Part shown: positions 23,444 to 35,831 of the stretch, piece by piece | Numbering within the stretch: position 1 is the first letter of the stretch | Layout of the letters: every line of letters starts with the position of its first letter | Assembly: GCA_019009955.1 (NCBI GenBank) | Contig: CM032231.1 | Coordinates: 104,421,501 to 104,485,500, forward strand | DNA: 64,000 nucleotides | From: Riptortus pedestris | Lineage: Eukaryota; Arthropoda; Insecta; Hemiptera; Alydidae | Direction of reading: 5' to 3' | Notes under the pieces: model-generated | Database searches by the model: none | Told to the model about the DNA's origin: nothing | Seen by the model: only the letters and a program-made list of their open reading frames with translations | Translations under genes and position numbers: made by a program

Positions 23444-23567
23444 GAACGGACCTCATTTTCGTCATCTCCTGGGTAGGATCGATGGACATTTGAAGAAATT
23501 TTTCGAAACTCGCGTCATGAGTACGACCTCAATAGCTGATTTCCCTTCAGGGAAATCTGCTAATAAG
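23038..23567 (-). mobile_element. HINE truncated at its 3' side
   Basis: Begins mid-element right after the C array (the stretch matching the GCGGAAACTC region of the copy at 15.25 kb), then the central block, a long (TA)n tract (23372-23438) and the 5' palindrome with one mismatch (23538-23557). Confidence 0.7.
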
Positions 23568-23583
23568 CCAATAAATAACCCAA

Positions 23584-24030
23584 GACTAGGAGTTGGGGTT
23601 TATTGAAGAGTAGAAACTAAAAAACAAATCCGTAACACAGGGGCTGCGTAAACTAAGCAGATTTCCCACGTGTTGGTGTGACACATCATTGATTCTAATC
23701 ATAATTATGCAGTTATTCTGAATTATCGAATGGGATCCCCTTCCGATTTTTTTTTTGTACGTATTTAAGTCAATTGAGCGAGGCAACTAGAAGACTATAA
23801 GACTATTGCTAAAACCTCAATTTTCCTAATGGAAATACTGCTAAAACATTAGTGAATGAAAATCTTTCCAGGTCCAATTTTGACCATTACTGAATTATCC
23901 CACAGCTTTATTTCTGCACAAGACGGTTAAATATCGAGTTGGGTTAATATAAACTAAATAATTCGGACAGCAATGCGTTGAAAGACACGGACACATACAT
24001 TTATATTTCTGTATACATAAATTGAATTAA
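23584..24030. repeat. composite repeat, copy 1
   Basis: About 447 bp shared with 48258-48690. It contains a collapsed minus-strand HINE (3' hairpin end at 23627-23672, degraded 5' end near 23812-23850) followed by about 180 bp not seen elsewhere in the window. Both copies end at ATTGAATTAA directly before a plus-strand HINE. Confidence 0.7.
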
Positions 24031-24033
24031 CCT

Positions 24034-24161
24034 TTTTAGCAGATTTGCCTTAAGGGAAATCAGCTGTTGAGGCCGTACTCATGACGCGATTTTCAAAAAC
24101 GATCTTCAAATGTCAATCCCTACTCTTCTACCCAGGAGATGACGAAAATGAGGTGCAGTCA

Positions 24162-24228
<67 letters not shown>

Positions 24229-24710
24229 GTCTGTTAACGCTCTAGATGTCGCAATTTTTGCTTGATCTTTACCAAACTCGATATTTAAGAGTTTTATGTA
24301 AAAATAAAGATCAATTTCGTTAATCGCTGAAATTGGAAAAGAAGGAGGGGGGGGGGTGTTAAAGGGGAGGATATTCGAAAATTCGAAATATCTCCGTTAC
24401 TATAGGTTGGATCCAAAAATTGTATGGAATCAATGTTATTGCAAACTAAATTTACTATAAATATTTTTATATACATTTATTCTCTATCTTAACATAGATA
24501 TTTGTATTTTTATTAAGTGCGTATGGATAACGGACGTGATGAGATCGGCTGATTTCCGTTCTAATCGTGATTTTCCGCCAAAAGTTTAAAAAAACCAAAG
24601 CTAGTTCGGCAGTTTCCATAACTGTTCGACTCTCGGAAAATTTCTCTATTGTAATACTTCACGTGTGAAATCGCTTCGTTTACGCAGCCTCTGCGTGAAT
24701 GATTTTTTTT
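24034..24710 (+). mobile_element. near full-length HINE
   Basis: TAGCAGATTTGCC and the palindrome with one mismatch at the 5' end, (TA)n at 24162-24224, G9 run near 24348, central block, a degraded sub-terminal repeat, and the hairpin with altered loop before a T8 run at 24703-24710. Confidence 0.75.
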
Positions 24711-25574
24711 AGTTATATACATGGTAAAATTGATTAAAATTTGATGAGTTTTCGTAAATCTATCCATGAGTACGTAAATAGTTTATTTCTCTTAACTGAA
24801 TTTTGCTAAATGGAAGAGAATATTTGATGCTATATTGCGTTTATTTAGATAGAAAATGTAAATTTAATCGCTATGAGGTCAGGGATTTATTTTCTTTGAT
24901 TAGTATTGTGCAAGAATGAATGATTCAGATGTTGCATGTGCTAAATTAAAAACAGATTCTTTTAAGCTGTGTTAATGAAATAAAACAAAATTTTATTTAA
25001 AAAATGTACTGTTTTCATCAAATATCATTTTGTAATTACTCTTTTAATTAACAATTAGATTTAATAATAAATTTCCTGAATTTATAAAAATAAAATATAA
25101 AAAACACATAAATATTGCTGTGAATGAATTAAGAAAAAAATGTTTAAATAACGTTATTCTCAATTTTAAAACTGTAACCAGAATAAAATTCTCTTTAGAA
25201 ATAAGTAGGACTTTGTTGAAACCGTATGAATGACATGTTGTGTAAAAAAAAATACTCTTTTTCTGGTCCTGTAGATTCTCCGCTTTTATAAAATCTTTCT
25301 TGTTTAATTTGCTTTAAGTCCTCGCTCGTGACGGTCTGTTAAAAAATGAGATTATCTTCCATTTTTGCAAAACAATCGTGCAGCGAGAAATCCTGTCTCT
25401 TAGAATTACCTCTAGTTTTTGCAAAAAGAATCCTAATATATTAAACAATCCTTTTATTTATTTCAATAAATTTCTCGTAAGGGAGTTAGCCCAAATAGCA
25501 GGTCCAATTATGAATCAAAGAACTAAATAAATGTTGGGAAATGTGGCAAGCTTTTAAGGTGTTGGAATTATATG
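24711..25574. other. no recognised gene or repeat
   Basis: Very AT-rich; no supported coding. Confidence 0.5.
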
Positions 25575-26165
25575 TCCGGACATCATGTGGTATCATCATA
25601 TTATGATTTTTAATAATTGTTTTTGCCCAGCATGTCCCCACTATGGCGCTAAGTAGTTTTTTAGGTCAATATGTCCACATTAAGGTTTTTAGTAATGTTT
25701 TGGGTCAGTATGTCCATATTATGATTTTTAGTAATAGTTTTGGGCCAATATGTCCACACTATGGTGCTAAGTAGTTTTTTAGGTCAGTATGTCCACATTA
25801 AGGTTTTTAGTAATGTTTTGGGCCAGTTTGTCTACATTATGATTTTTAGTAATTGTTTGGGGCCAGCATGTCCACACTATGGTACTAAGTAGTTTTTTAG
25901 GTCAGTATGTCCGCATTAAGGTTTTTAGTAATGTTTTGGGCCAGTTTGTCTACATTATGATTTTTAGTAATTGTATTGGGCCAGCATGTCCATACTATGG
26001 TACTAAGTAGTTTTTTAGGTCAGTATGTCCGCATTAAGGTTTTTAGTAATGTTTTGGGCCAGTATGTTCACATTATGGGCTTTAGTAGTTGTTTTGGCAC
26101 AGCTTCTCCAGATTATGGTTTTTAGTGGTTGCTTCTGCCCAGTTTTTTCACATTATGGTTTTAGT
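25575..26165 (+). repeat. tandem array with a three-unit higher order
   Basis: Units of about 39-40 bp built on ATGTCCACATTATGG...TTTTTAGTA. Three distinguishable unit types alternate, so the true repeat is about 118 bp (ACTATGG-type units near 25633, 25749, 25868 and 25987). Units decay toward 26165. Confidence 0.9.
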
Positions 26166-28125
26166 ACTTTTTTTGGACAACTTCAATACTTCAGAAATTG
26201 ATCTAAGTTTTGTATGTCGTAGTCATGCAATTGTGTAGTATTTTGTCTTGCATCTTAGTAATATTTCAGATATTGGTGTATTTATGAGGTGTTCACAAGT
26301 AAATATTATCCAGGGACAGTATAGAGCTTAACTAATCAGTGATTTAATACATAAGAATTTTGGAGTTTTGAAATAAATATATTAATGACGTGTAATGCTT
26401 TCACATAGATGATAGCTGTGTTGCAATTTATGATTGTTCATAAATTTGTAAAAGGTATGAATGATAATGTCATCTACATACAAGAAATTACATACAAGAG
26501 TCTATTAATTAGTATGGTACATAGAACCAATCTCTAAGACCCTCTGTTTTATTGAGGGCATGTAACAGATTAGGTCGCACTTACTCTTATTCTTAGAAAG
26601 CGTAAATAAAAAATAAAAGAACTATTTGGATAAAATGTTTTTTTTTTTTTTTACTTTTGCTTTTTAATTGTATGTCATTTAGATTTTTTTTTAATTCCAA
26701 AAATGGTTAAAACTTCTTTATTGTATTAAGAAACACAGAAATGTGTAAAAAATAAATAAAAGTCTTGCTTTAGAAAAAAAAAATATTAACTAGGAATCAA
26801 AGACTCTGAATGCTTTGACAATGTATGTCCGACATTCAAAATTTTGTGAATACATTATTTACATAAATAATTTATCGCATATCCAACAAATTTATTCAAT
26901 ATTCAGTGGATGAATAGCGGAATTTATTTCAAGGATGTAATCTGTTTTTGCGACTTCCTTTTGAATTGGGTTAATGAAAATGTAGGTTCTTTACAATTTA
27001 CTTTTCAAGAATCTCTTAATTCAATCGATATTTTCTTTTATGAAGTTATACATAAACACCACTTTACCAGATTAGTGTTGACTAAGAGATTAGGAATAAG
27101 TATATTTAGTTGATTTAAGGCTTGAAAGGAAGCGACCTAAATAAAAGTGTGAGAAATCCATTGGATGAAATGTGACATTACATCCGCGTTTTTCCCACTT
27201 AGTCTGAGCCTATTAGAGCTATCTGGACACGGGCCATGTTTTTAATTCAGGAAAGAAGGTTGTTTTTATTTACCTACGACATGCCTGGATTGGGTTGAGC
27301 GTCTTATTTGGGACAAGAAGAAATGAACTCATTGGAAGAATACGTCCAACTATAAAAATACTACAAAGGAAAAGACCTTTTTGGGGTGTTATCGCATATT
27401 ATAAATAGAGTGATGAATATATTACTTATAACGTCTCTTTTGGTAAATTACTACATCAACTATAATTTTAATATCAGTATACATACAGAACTTTAAACTA
27501 TTTTGATATTATTCTCATTCAATGAAGTTAGTCAAAATGGAGCGTGGTGTAAGATAAAATGTACAAAGAATGTTATACTGAGCTCTATTCAAAAACATAA
27601 ATGAAAAGGTGGGCAAATGAATGAATATAATAGAAAGATGGAGGGACGGGGGGGGGGGAGCCAATTCATTACAATGCTTAAATGTGACTGCTGTTATCTA
27701 CAAAATAATGGAAGGATGAAGTGAAGTTTCTTTCCTTTTTTTCATATTTACCATATAACTCTGCAAAAGAAACTTACAAAAGCTTGTTTTAGCTTGTCTG
27801 ATTAAGACCTTATTCTGTTAACACAAATATACAGATACATTTATAGATAAACATATTGACTAATGTTTATAAATATGTAGTCGAGAGTCTGGCCCAATTA
27901 CTATTCACAACGTTGTTAATATAATATAACATATTAAAAACATATAAATACAAATAACGATATTTTTTAATCAAGATTAGTGTATAACATTGTACATAAT
28001 TAATAGAAATAACTAAATAATTATAATTTTAATAATAAATCATTTCTATACAATTTGCTCTAAACACAGAATAAATGGAGATTTTCTAATTAAGGATATT
28101 TCAAATATATATATATAAATATATA
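26166..28125. other. no recognised gene or repeat
   Basis: AT-rich. A 67-codon frame at 26910-27113 (+) has no recognised domain. A G11 run lies near 27648-27658. Confidence 0.45.
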
Positions 28126-28260
28126 TATATACTCAGCCGTTAACGAACTTGTTATCTTTTTTTTATCCATAACACGACTAAATATCGAGTTTGGTAAAAC
28201 GTAATAAACAATAATTGCGACTCGCTAGAGCGGTAACAGACATATAGATAGATATTTATA
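28126..28260 (-). mobile_element. HINE central fragment
   Basis: Contains the reverse of the AACGAACTTG, TATCGAGTTTGG and CTAGAGCGGTAACAGAC blocks only. It sits next to short TA tracts. Confidence 0.6.
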
Positions 28261-28403
28261 TCTCATAGCCAAAAATATATACTTTTATTTTTATTTTCGA
28301 ATATAAGGCCCGTCAAAATGTATAGACACACACACTGGTATATATATATATATATATATATATATTTTAATATTTTGTGGCCTTTCCACACCATTTATTA
28401 CAT

Positions 28404-29140
28404 TCAAAAATTCTGTTTGATAATGAATCGTACAATTGCTCTTGCTGTTTTAGAATGTATTTCTTCCCATGAAGCCAGAATTGCAGATTTCAACTCGTCG
28501 ATTGTTCCGAACGGTCTTTGATTCAGAGTACACCTTTCGTGAAAGAAATCCCAAACGTTAATGTTCAGGTCTGGGGAGACAGCATAGTCTATATTTGTCA
28601 ATATTTGTTGCGAGTATAACAGTCTTTATATAATTATTTTTGCTGAATATATATGGGGCGTTATATGCTGGAAAAACAGGTGTGCCTTCAGACATGTCAT
28701 TAAATGCCAATTTTTGTTCCTCTAACAAAGTTTTATACTCAGCTGAGTTTATTTTTGATGAAAGAAATACCAAATTTCCTTCTTTTTTTTTGTAACCAAT
28801 TGAAGCCCAAACCATAATTTTCCTCCTCCTATTTGACGCCCCGATAAAATTTTTTCTTCTTTTCTTAGGACATGAAAATAATACGAAAATCCATCAGGCC
28901 CATCCAGATTGAATTTTTTTTCATCACTAAAGATGACATTCTTCCACTTCTCAGTCCACGACATCAACGAGCAAAGGCCATCCGGGTTAATTTGTGACGT
29001 GTATTTTTTTCTAACTAATGTTTTTAACTTTTTTAATAATCTCTGGACATTCCTCAGTTTTGTTTTAACTCCAGCTTCCGCGGCAATTGCTCTTGCTGTT
29101 TTAGAAGACTTGGATGCGATTCGAAGAAGTTACCTGATGT
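28404..29140 (-). pseudogene. Tc1/mariner-type transposase, frameshifted
   Basis: On the minus strand the frame opens with an HTH-like stretch ([15 protein letters not shown], about 29105-29060) and then [16 protein letters not shown], which carries the first catalytic aspartate. After a frameshift near 28820 come [11 protein letters not shown] and NLVFLSSK. A degraded NAP motif stands where the second aspartate is expected, and VSPDLNINVW replaces the usual SPDLNPIENVW with the PIE residues lost. The last acidic residue and the continuous frame are gone, so it is dead. The C-terminal end repeats the SKTARAI segment found near the N-terminus, which is odd for this family. Terminal inverted repeats could not be settled. 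Confidence 0.8.
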
Positions 29141-29231
29141 ATAGAACATAATTGTGACCATTTTGAATACGGTTACTTCAATAAATGTTCATTGGCCACG
29201 ATCTACTTCACTTTCATACCTTCAAACACAC

Positions 29232-30115
29232 AACGCTACTCGAGTTGAGGTAGGTAACTGGTATTTACACTACCCGAGTTCAGATAGGTAAGTAATATCA
29301 ACACTACCCGACTTTAGATAAGTAACTGATATCTAAACTACCCATGTTCAGATAGGTAACTGATATCTACACTACCTATGCTCAGATAGGTATGTGATAT
29401 CTACACTACCATAGTTCAGATAGATAACTGATATCTAAACTACCCATGTTCAGATAGGTAACTGATAGCAACACTACCTATGCTCAGATAGGTAGCTGAT
29501 ATCAACACAATCCGAGTTCAGATAGATAACTGATATCTAAACTACCCATGTTCAGATAGGTAACTGATATCTACACTACCTATGCTCAGATAGGTATGTG
29601 ATATCTACACTACCATAGTTCAGATAGATAACTGATATCTAAACTACCCATGTTCAGATAGGTAACTGATATCTACACTACCCGAGTTCAGATAGGTAAC
29701 TGATATCTACACTACCCGAGTTCAGATAGGTAACTGATATCTACACTACCCGAGTTCAGATAGGTAACTGATATCTACACTACCCGAGTTCAGATAGGTA
29801 ACTGATATCTACACTACCCGAGTTCAGATAGGTAACTGATATCTGCACTACCCGAGTTAACGTAGGTTACTGCTATCTACACTACCCGAGTTCAGATAGG
29901 TAACTGATATCTACACTACCCGAGTTCAGATAGGTAACTGATATCTACACTACCCGAGTTCAGATAGGTAACTGATATCAACGCTACCCGAGTTCAGATA
30001 GATAACTGATATCTACGCTACCCAAATTCAGATAGGTAACTGACATCTACACTACCCGAGTTCAGATAATTAGCTGATATCTACACTAGTTAAGTTCAGA
30101 TGGGTAATTGAGTCC
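29232..30115 (+). repeat. tandem array, 34-bp unit
   Basis: About 26 units of the form AACTGATATCTACACTACCC followed by GAGTTCAGATAGGT. Units near the left end vary (CATGTTCAG, TATGCTCAG), while 29670-29980 is highly uniform. It begins just beyond the mariner remnant. Confidence 0.95.
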
Positions 30116-32284
30116 GATTGGCTTTGATTTATCATCAAGCCACAAACAGGCCACATTACAACCAAAATGGTCTGCTGAGTCTGTGATTTGTCGCAACAGG
30201 GAAAGGATTTATATAATAAGAAGTAGAAGATTGTTATAAGGTTAACTAAATCTGTGGTATTTTTACACATTGTCCACACTGACATGTTTATGTTCAGTGG
30301 ACCAAGACAGGAAAAAACTGAAGGTTTCACAGTCATATTGGCCAATATCTATTATTAGTCAGGTGATACAGGTTACTAAGTCTAGTGTTCGTTAAATAGT
30401 CTCATGCAGAAGGTGAAACGAAACCACTCTCATAATCATGAGACGCCAAGACGATCTTCCTGTGTCAGAAATAAAGACTTTCTAGTCAAGGAATGATAAA
30501 ACCCGTGTTGCCTGTAGATGCAAAATACACTCTCTCTGTTAGAAAAGGTTTCGGTCTCACATTATCTGGAAGTAGTAATAATTATTAAATTCGAATTCAA
30601 AAATTACTGCAATTTTTCAAAAAATATATGTCCTATTTTTCTCCTTCCACTCTCTATACTGGTCAGAATTGTTACAGAATAATTGGTTCGCGTTGGGGTA
30701 TGAACATTTCTTTTTTTTCCATCCTTTTATGAATCTTGGCAAGACTGTTTAACTTTCTTACGAACTTTTAACATTTAAGAAGTTCTAAATTCAAACTTTT
30801 TAATTGTTTACTTTTTTGTTGAACAGTAGTTTGTGTGCTGTATGTTACTCCCTGAATCTTCTCATTTTCAGCCTTTAAGAAATTATTTCACTTGGAGTGT
30901 ACACACGTTTTTACATTGGTAAGTGACATCTTTAAGAAAGTCAACTTACCTCATGTCTCATGCAATTTGTGGCACATTCTTAAATGAAGACTTTAAACTT
31001 TTGAATAAACTCAAGTTGAGCACCTTCGATTTTAGGCGCAGAGGCAGTGCTTTTCAGTACATCTTCAGTATTAGCTATATGCTAAAACATGTTAAGTTCT
31101 TGTTAAATTAAAATAACGCTGCATAGAAGGCTTTACAGGTGGATTGTCATTTAAGAAGGTATTAATAGCTTAGCCGTTATGAGTTGTCTTTAAAAGGTCA
31201 ACATCGCTCTAGTGATTCAAAAAATCAACTTTTACAAGCATGGCTATCTTTGATAATTGATATGGAACTGTCTTCAGATCAATGAATAATTCTAATTATT
31301 TTACACAAAATACCACTTATGATATTTTATAAATGCATCTTAAGCCTAATTAAAAATAAATTTATTAACTTAAGCCAAATTAATATTATCTGAAAGAGAC
31401 ATGGGTTGATAACAGAATTTGCAATATCAAAATAAAATTGATACTCATAGGATTCTGATGCTTTTTTCAGAGATGACGTTCTGGTGAATTGATGACAGAG
31501 AATTCGAGTAGCCAACCAATTCGTCATCTCAGTTACACTCTTGGACACAACTCAGACAGAAAATTCTAGGAACCTTATTTTTTTTTAATTTATTTTCTAA
31601 GGGAAATACGTTGCGTCGAGAATCATATTTAGATTCCTTAAGGTTATCTCAACGTCTCCACATTATATGAAATGCTCCTCCATCAGTTGAAATATTTATC
31701 AACATGACACATCTCTACGTTTATGTCACAAAATATTAAAATATTGAAGTTCTCCCAAAAACAAATATCTACAACTCATAATTTCAGTATTCTTCACCGG
31801 GGACGAAAAATTGATGTTGTTGTTTGAATTATAGACATTTTATTCGTTTTCAATGTGAATTATTTTTAAAAGTTGTTCTATTGTGTTAATACACATAAAG
31901 AATTATTCCCTATAAAACATTTAAAATACATTCTCCAGCATTTATAGTACGCGCTTAACGATTTTACCAATGAAACGACCATTTATTTAATAAAATTAAA
32001 AAAAATAATAAACTATTTTTTGGCGTAAGGTATTATTTCAATTTTATTGCTTCTGAGACAGAATTAGTTCTTCTTAGACCCACACTTCTTCTTACACTGC
32101 TACAAATTCTATATACTGTCGTTAAGGTGAAAATGATTTAGATTAAATCAACGACAAGAATTATCATTTTTTACAGTTTTTATTACACTCAGATTGACTT
32201 AAAAGACATTTGGAAGTCTGCTTTAGTATTATGGACGCTGGCAGGAATTGAAGAGATTATTAATGAACACTGTTTTAATATATA
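30116..32284. other. no recognised gene or repeat
   Basis: Unique AT-rich sequence. Open frames at 30070-30345 (-), 30923-31111 (+) and 31327-31548 (-) have no recognised domains. Confidence 0.45.
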
Positions 32285-32935
32285 AAAAGTCCGTCACGCA
32301 GGTACTGCCTAAATTTAGAAGGTTTCCATCGTGCTGGAATAAAACGCTTGTGATCTCATCTCACCATATATTCTCTATTTATTTGTAAGAAACCAATGAG
32401 TATTAGGGAGAGGGGGTTACTGAAGGCAGAAAACATGAAAGAAAGAATAATTCGCTGAATACAAAACTACAAAAATGCTCAGAGCAACTATTGTAGAAAA
32501 TCAATAGATTAACAAGATTAGTCTTATAAAATTTTATGATCCGACAAATAGATATTTTGGATTTACTAATCCCCTCCTTTCTATACCACCACTATTTCAG
32601 GTCCGATTTCAGCCAATTACAATGATTATTAGTGTTGACCTAGTTTTGAAATGCCTAAATAAAAAAAAAAAAAAACATTTTCAAGTAAATAATGAAAACT
32701 TTTAATTGTTGACGTCATCACATAAGCTACTTGCATGTGTCTCACAAAGTAATAGCTCAATTATAACCATATTAGGGATTTAGCCTTGGAATGAAGTGGT
32801 TCATAATATAACGGCGTATTGTTAATATAACAATTAAATTTGCAATTTCTATACAACTTTTCGATCCGACGTATAAAAACGGAGATATTTCGAATTTTCG
32901 AACGTGGGAAATCTGCTTATTTTTCGCAGCTTTAA
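32285..32935 (-). mobile_element. degenerate HINE and chimeric fragment
   Basis: A 3' end with an altered hairpin lies at 32287-32330 with a diverged body to about 32660. At 32840-32935 a central block (CGATCCGACGTATAAAAACG) is joined directly to a plus-strand-type 3' end (GGGAAATCTGCTTA), so orientations meet inside one fragment. Confidence 0.5.
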
Positions 32936-33534
32936 GGGGCCGATTTTATTCTCGAGAAGTGCCCGAGTACTTCTTTTCCAACGTATTCTTCATTGAGAAT
33001 TATTAAAATCTAATACTTTATAAATTAGAGAAATTTGTCTTATAGATAAATAGATTTTCGAATTAAATTAACCATTTGTTTTCTATAATACAATCATACT
33101 CAATTCTGATTAAAATCATAAATTTTAAGTTATGCTTATTTCATAAAAAAAAAAAATATAATAAAAAGTCAAAAATGTCACTTCTATAGTTGATAATTAT
33201 AAAACGACCACAGTGGAACTTAAAATGATACCATTTTCACCTAAAATAAACGATACAATTGTCTTAGGAACTTCCAGGGACATAATAAGGGAGAACAATT
33301 TCGGACACTGGTTTCCTGATGCCTTGTGTTGCAACAGTTAGCACTAGTGCCACAGATACATCCACCATTGCAGTTACTACAACCTAGGACCTTAGCTTAG
33401 GGATGGAGAGTAGGACGATACAACGTTACATGAGTCCCACCGCAAGGAGATACAAGGACACCACTGACTGTTAGAGAACCTCAAGACAGTAGTCCCCTTT
33501 TTTTTCTCCTAATAGTAACCCTAAGGGGAGTTGT
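32936..33534. other. unclassified
   Basis: The 33280-33510 part is GC-richer and lies beside a LINE fragment, so it may be its diverged 3' UTR. No direct evidence. Confidence 0.35.
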
Positions 33535-33780
33535 TTATTTTGTTATAATATGAGGTGGTTCTGGCCAATTACCTCCTTTTAAAATTATATTCATTATTAA
33601 ATCTGATCTATTTTGATTAAATGTTGAACAGTCATAAGTAATATGTAAAAATGTTTGTGTTGTCTGTGAATCGCAAGTACATTTCTCATTGTTTTGAATT
33701 TTAAATCTTGATAAATAATGTCCTGTCTGTCCATGTTCCGTTAGAAACTGTGCATTTGTGACAGTAGTCCCTTCTGGCAT
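33535..33780 (-). pseudogene. LINE ORF2 C-terminal fragment
   Basis: The 81-residue open stretch contains TNAQFLTEHGQTGHYLSRF and then C.C....T..FLHITYDCSTF. This is the domain that follows RNase H in Jockey- and R1-like LINE polyproteins (gland-like LTGHG...YL.RF, then a Cys/His cluster). Only this tail is left; no RT or RNase H lies next to it. It differs clearly from the LINE at 11.4-12.1 kb. Confidence 0.7.
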
Positions 33781-34709
33781 CTTATTTGTTCGATGAGTTC
33801 ATTGAATGAACATTAACAGCGAAATTAAAATTAGGAGCCAAAGGTTAACAGATTAAAGTTAAATCCTTTAATTACTTCAGACATTGCTCTGGTGGTCCGA
33901 AGTAGAATGTAATAGAACTATGGAAGTACCAAAGGACGCTCTAAATTAGTTTATTGAAGATAAATGGGTATTAAACAAAAGTTCCTAAACAACCCTTCAA
34001 AAGCAAAAGGTTGATCGACTCTTTTTGCTTTGGAAGAGTAGCTTAGAAATTGCTATTCTAACAAGCATATACGTATAGAACCAAAATAATGTCATTTGGA
34101 GTGTACAGTTTTACGTGAGTGAATCTTTCTTCACAAATGGAAGCAATGCAAATGTGTATTTGGCGTCAAATCACTAGAACAAGTTAGACTAAAAAAGAAT
34201 TCAACGTGGCCATTCTAAATAAAGAAAGTGAAATTAAGATTCTTATAAAGGTAATGGAAAGGAGGAGGATAAAAATTTCATAATGCACAACAATTTCATC
34301 ACAAACATTTTGGAGGGTTATTGAGGATAGGGAAAGAGAGAGAAAGTCCTCAGAGACAAAGACATCAAAGACTTTGTGGATTTCGTATGGTACGTGATAT
34401 GATACTAGGAAGAGCAGCTTCCGAAAGTACACTGTGGTTACACCTAGTTAAGTGAGTAGTGGCTTCATGACGATGATGATGGTTGCACAACAAATTACAG
34501 GTTGGCACAACAAATGTTCAGCGGTTCTAATAAAATAAATCAAATTAAAATTAATATTGCTGGACTTAAATAAATGAAAAGAAAATTAATTGATAAAAGC
34601 TAGGTCATAAGACAGTTAGAGAGAGCCCTTCTGTAGGAGGAGCGATAAGGAAGCACAGAATGGGCTAGACTATCGACATTTATTACAGTTTCTCGCACAC
34701 ACTGCTCAT

Positions 34710-34713
<4 letters not shown>
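33781..34713. other. no recognised gene or repeat
   Basis: Unique sequence; short frames only. Confidence 0.45.

Positions 34714-34786
<73 letters not shown>
34714..34786. repeat. compound (CT)n(CA)n microsatellite
   Basis: CT dinucleotides followed by CA dinucleotides. Confidence 0.95.
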
Positions 34787-34788
<2 letters not shown>

Positions 34789-34799
34789 ATACACATACA

Positions 34800-34867
34800 T
34801 TGACGAACTTTTTCCAATTTCCAAAAGCTGCATCATGAGTACAACCCCAATAGCCGATTTCCATTAA
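34800..34867 (-). mobile_element. HINE 5'-end fragment
   Basis: Matches the ATCATGAGTACAACC...CGATTTCC end of the family and is cut exactly at TTAA, where the piggyBac copy begins. The HINE was probably the target. Confidence 0.55.
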
Positions 34868-35771
34868 CACTGCAGTAGTCGCGCCCCTCATCAGTAAAAT
34901 AGTGGTCGCGCACGTCTTCTCTCAGATGACATACCATTTTTCTTTAAGTATTAAATTATGAAGTTTAGTTTTAATTAAGCCTGTACTAATATTTGTATAA
35001 ACGTTATAATTGATACATTATATGAAGAACATACATGATTCATGATTATATAATATGAAAAAAAATATTTCACACATTTTCTTGGCTTACACAATATAAA
35101 ATTGATACATACATATGTTATACATACATATTATATAGTCAGGTTTTTAAAATGAAATAAAATAGTTAGGTAGGTTTATAAAATGAAATATGGCTATTGA
35201 ATAAATAAATTACCTGAGAATTGATTTCCGAAATATTCAGAAGAGAAAAAAATACTACCATAGGCCACCTTCTGGTATTTCTTGGTACATTATAAAGTGG
35301 ACACATTATATCCATTATGTCCACACCTACTTTGGTTTGTATATGACGTGTTATAATGGAAGGTGTTTTCTTTTCTACTGTTCTCTCATTTATTTCTCCA
35401 TCAAAATGCATACTTGATATAGCCAATACATTTCTAATTTTGGACTTATTTTTAGGAACATAGGAAACCAGGGTGCCCTCCTTTCTATAAGCGTAGATGC
35501 TTAAATTTATTTCCCTATTTTTTATACTTTTAAGCTCCCTGTAAATCTGCCACTACGCTACTTATAAAGGCACTCGCGCGGGATCTCACAGATGACTCAA
35601 GGTAATGCGCGGTACTGGAGAATCAGAAAAGGGTTGAAACAGTACTGGTGGAAGGCTCTAGGGATGGAGGGAAGGTAGCTAGGGTGGGAGGCACCCAGGT
35701 TCTATCCTCTACTCAGCAGTTCAAAAAGTCTCTCCAAGTCATCTCTCAGATGACGTGCGGCTACTATAGTG
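34868..35771 (-). mobile_element. piggyBac-family element flanked by TTAA
   Basis: A 904-bp insertion is bounded by TTAA on both sides (34864-34867 and 35772-35775), the invariant piggyBac target duplication. The ends are imperfect inverted repeats: CACTGCAGTAGTCGCGC on the left, and CACTATAGTAGCCGCAC on the reverse of the right. It contains a transposase fragment and is too short to be autonomous. The right end lies 60 bp before the 3' splice site of the channel exon at 35832, so the insertion is in that gene's intron. Confidence 0.75.
35166..35552 (-). pseudogene. piggyBac transposase C-terminal fragment
   Basis: An open frame of 128 codons without a start. Residues include QIYRELKSI, then GTLVSYVPKNKS, then ISSMHFDGEINE, then QTKVGVDIMD followed by NVPRNTRRWPMVVFFSLLNI. 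These match the DDE domain of piggyBac transposases, whose hallmark here is TKGGVDxxD (the last catalytic aspartate) and the RRWPxxxFxxLLN segment. The GG of that motif reads VG. The N-terminal two thirds, with the first two catalytic aspartates, and the cysteine-rich end are missing. Confidence 0.8.
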
Positions 35772-35831
35772 TTAAGGGAAAGCACTAGGCTCATGATATT
35801 AACGAAATCATACGTCTGTTTCATGTTCCAG

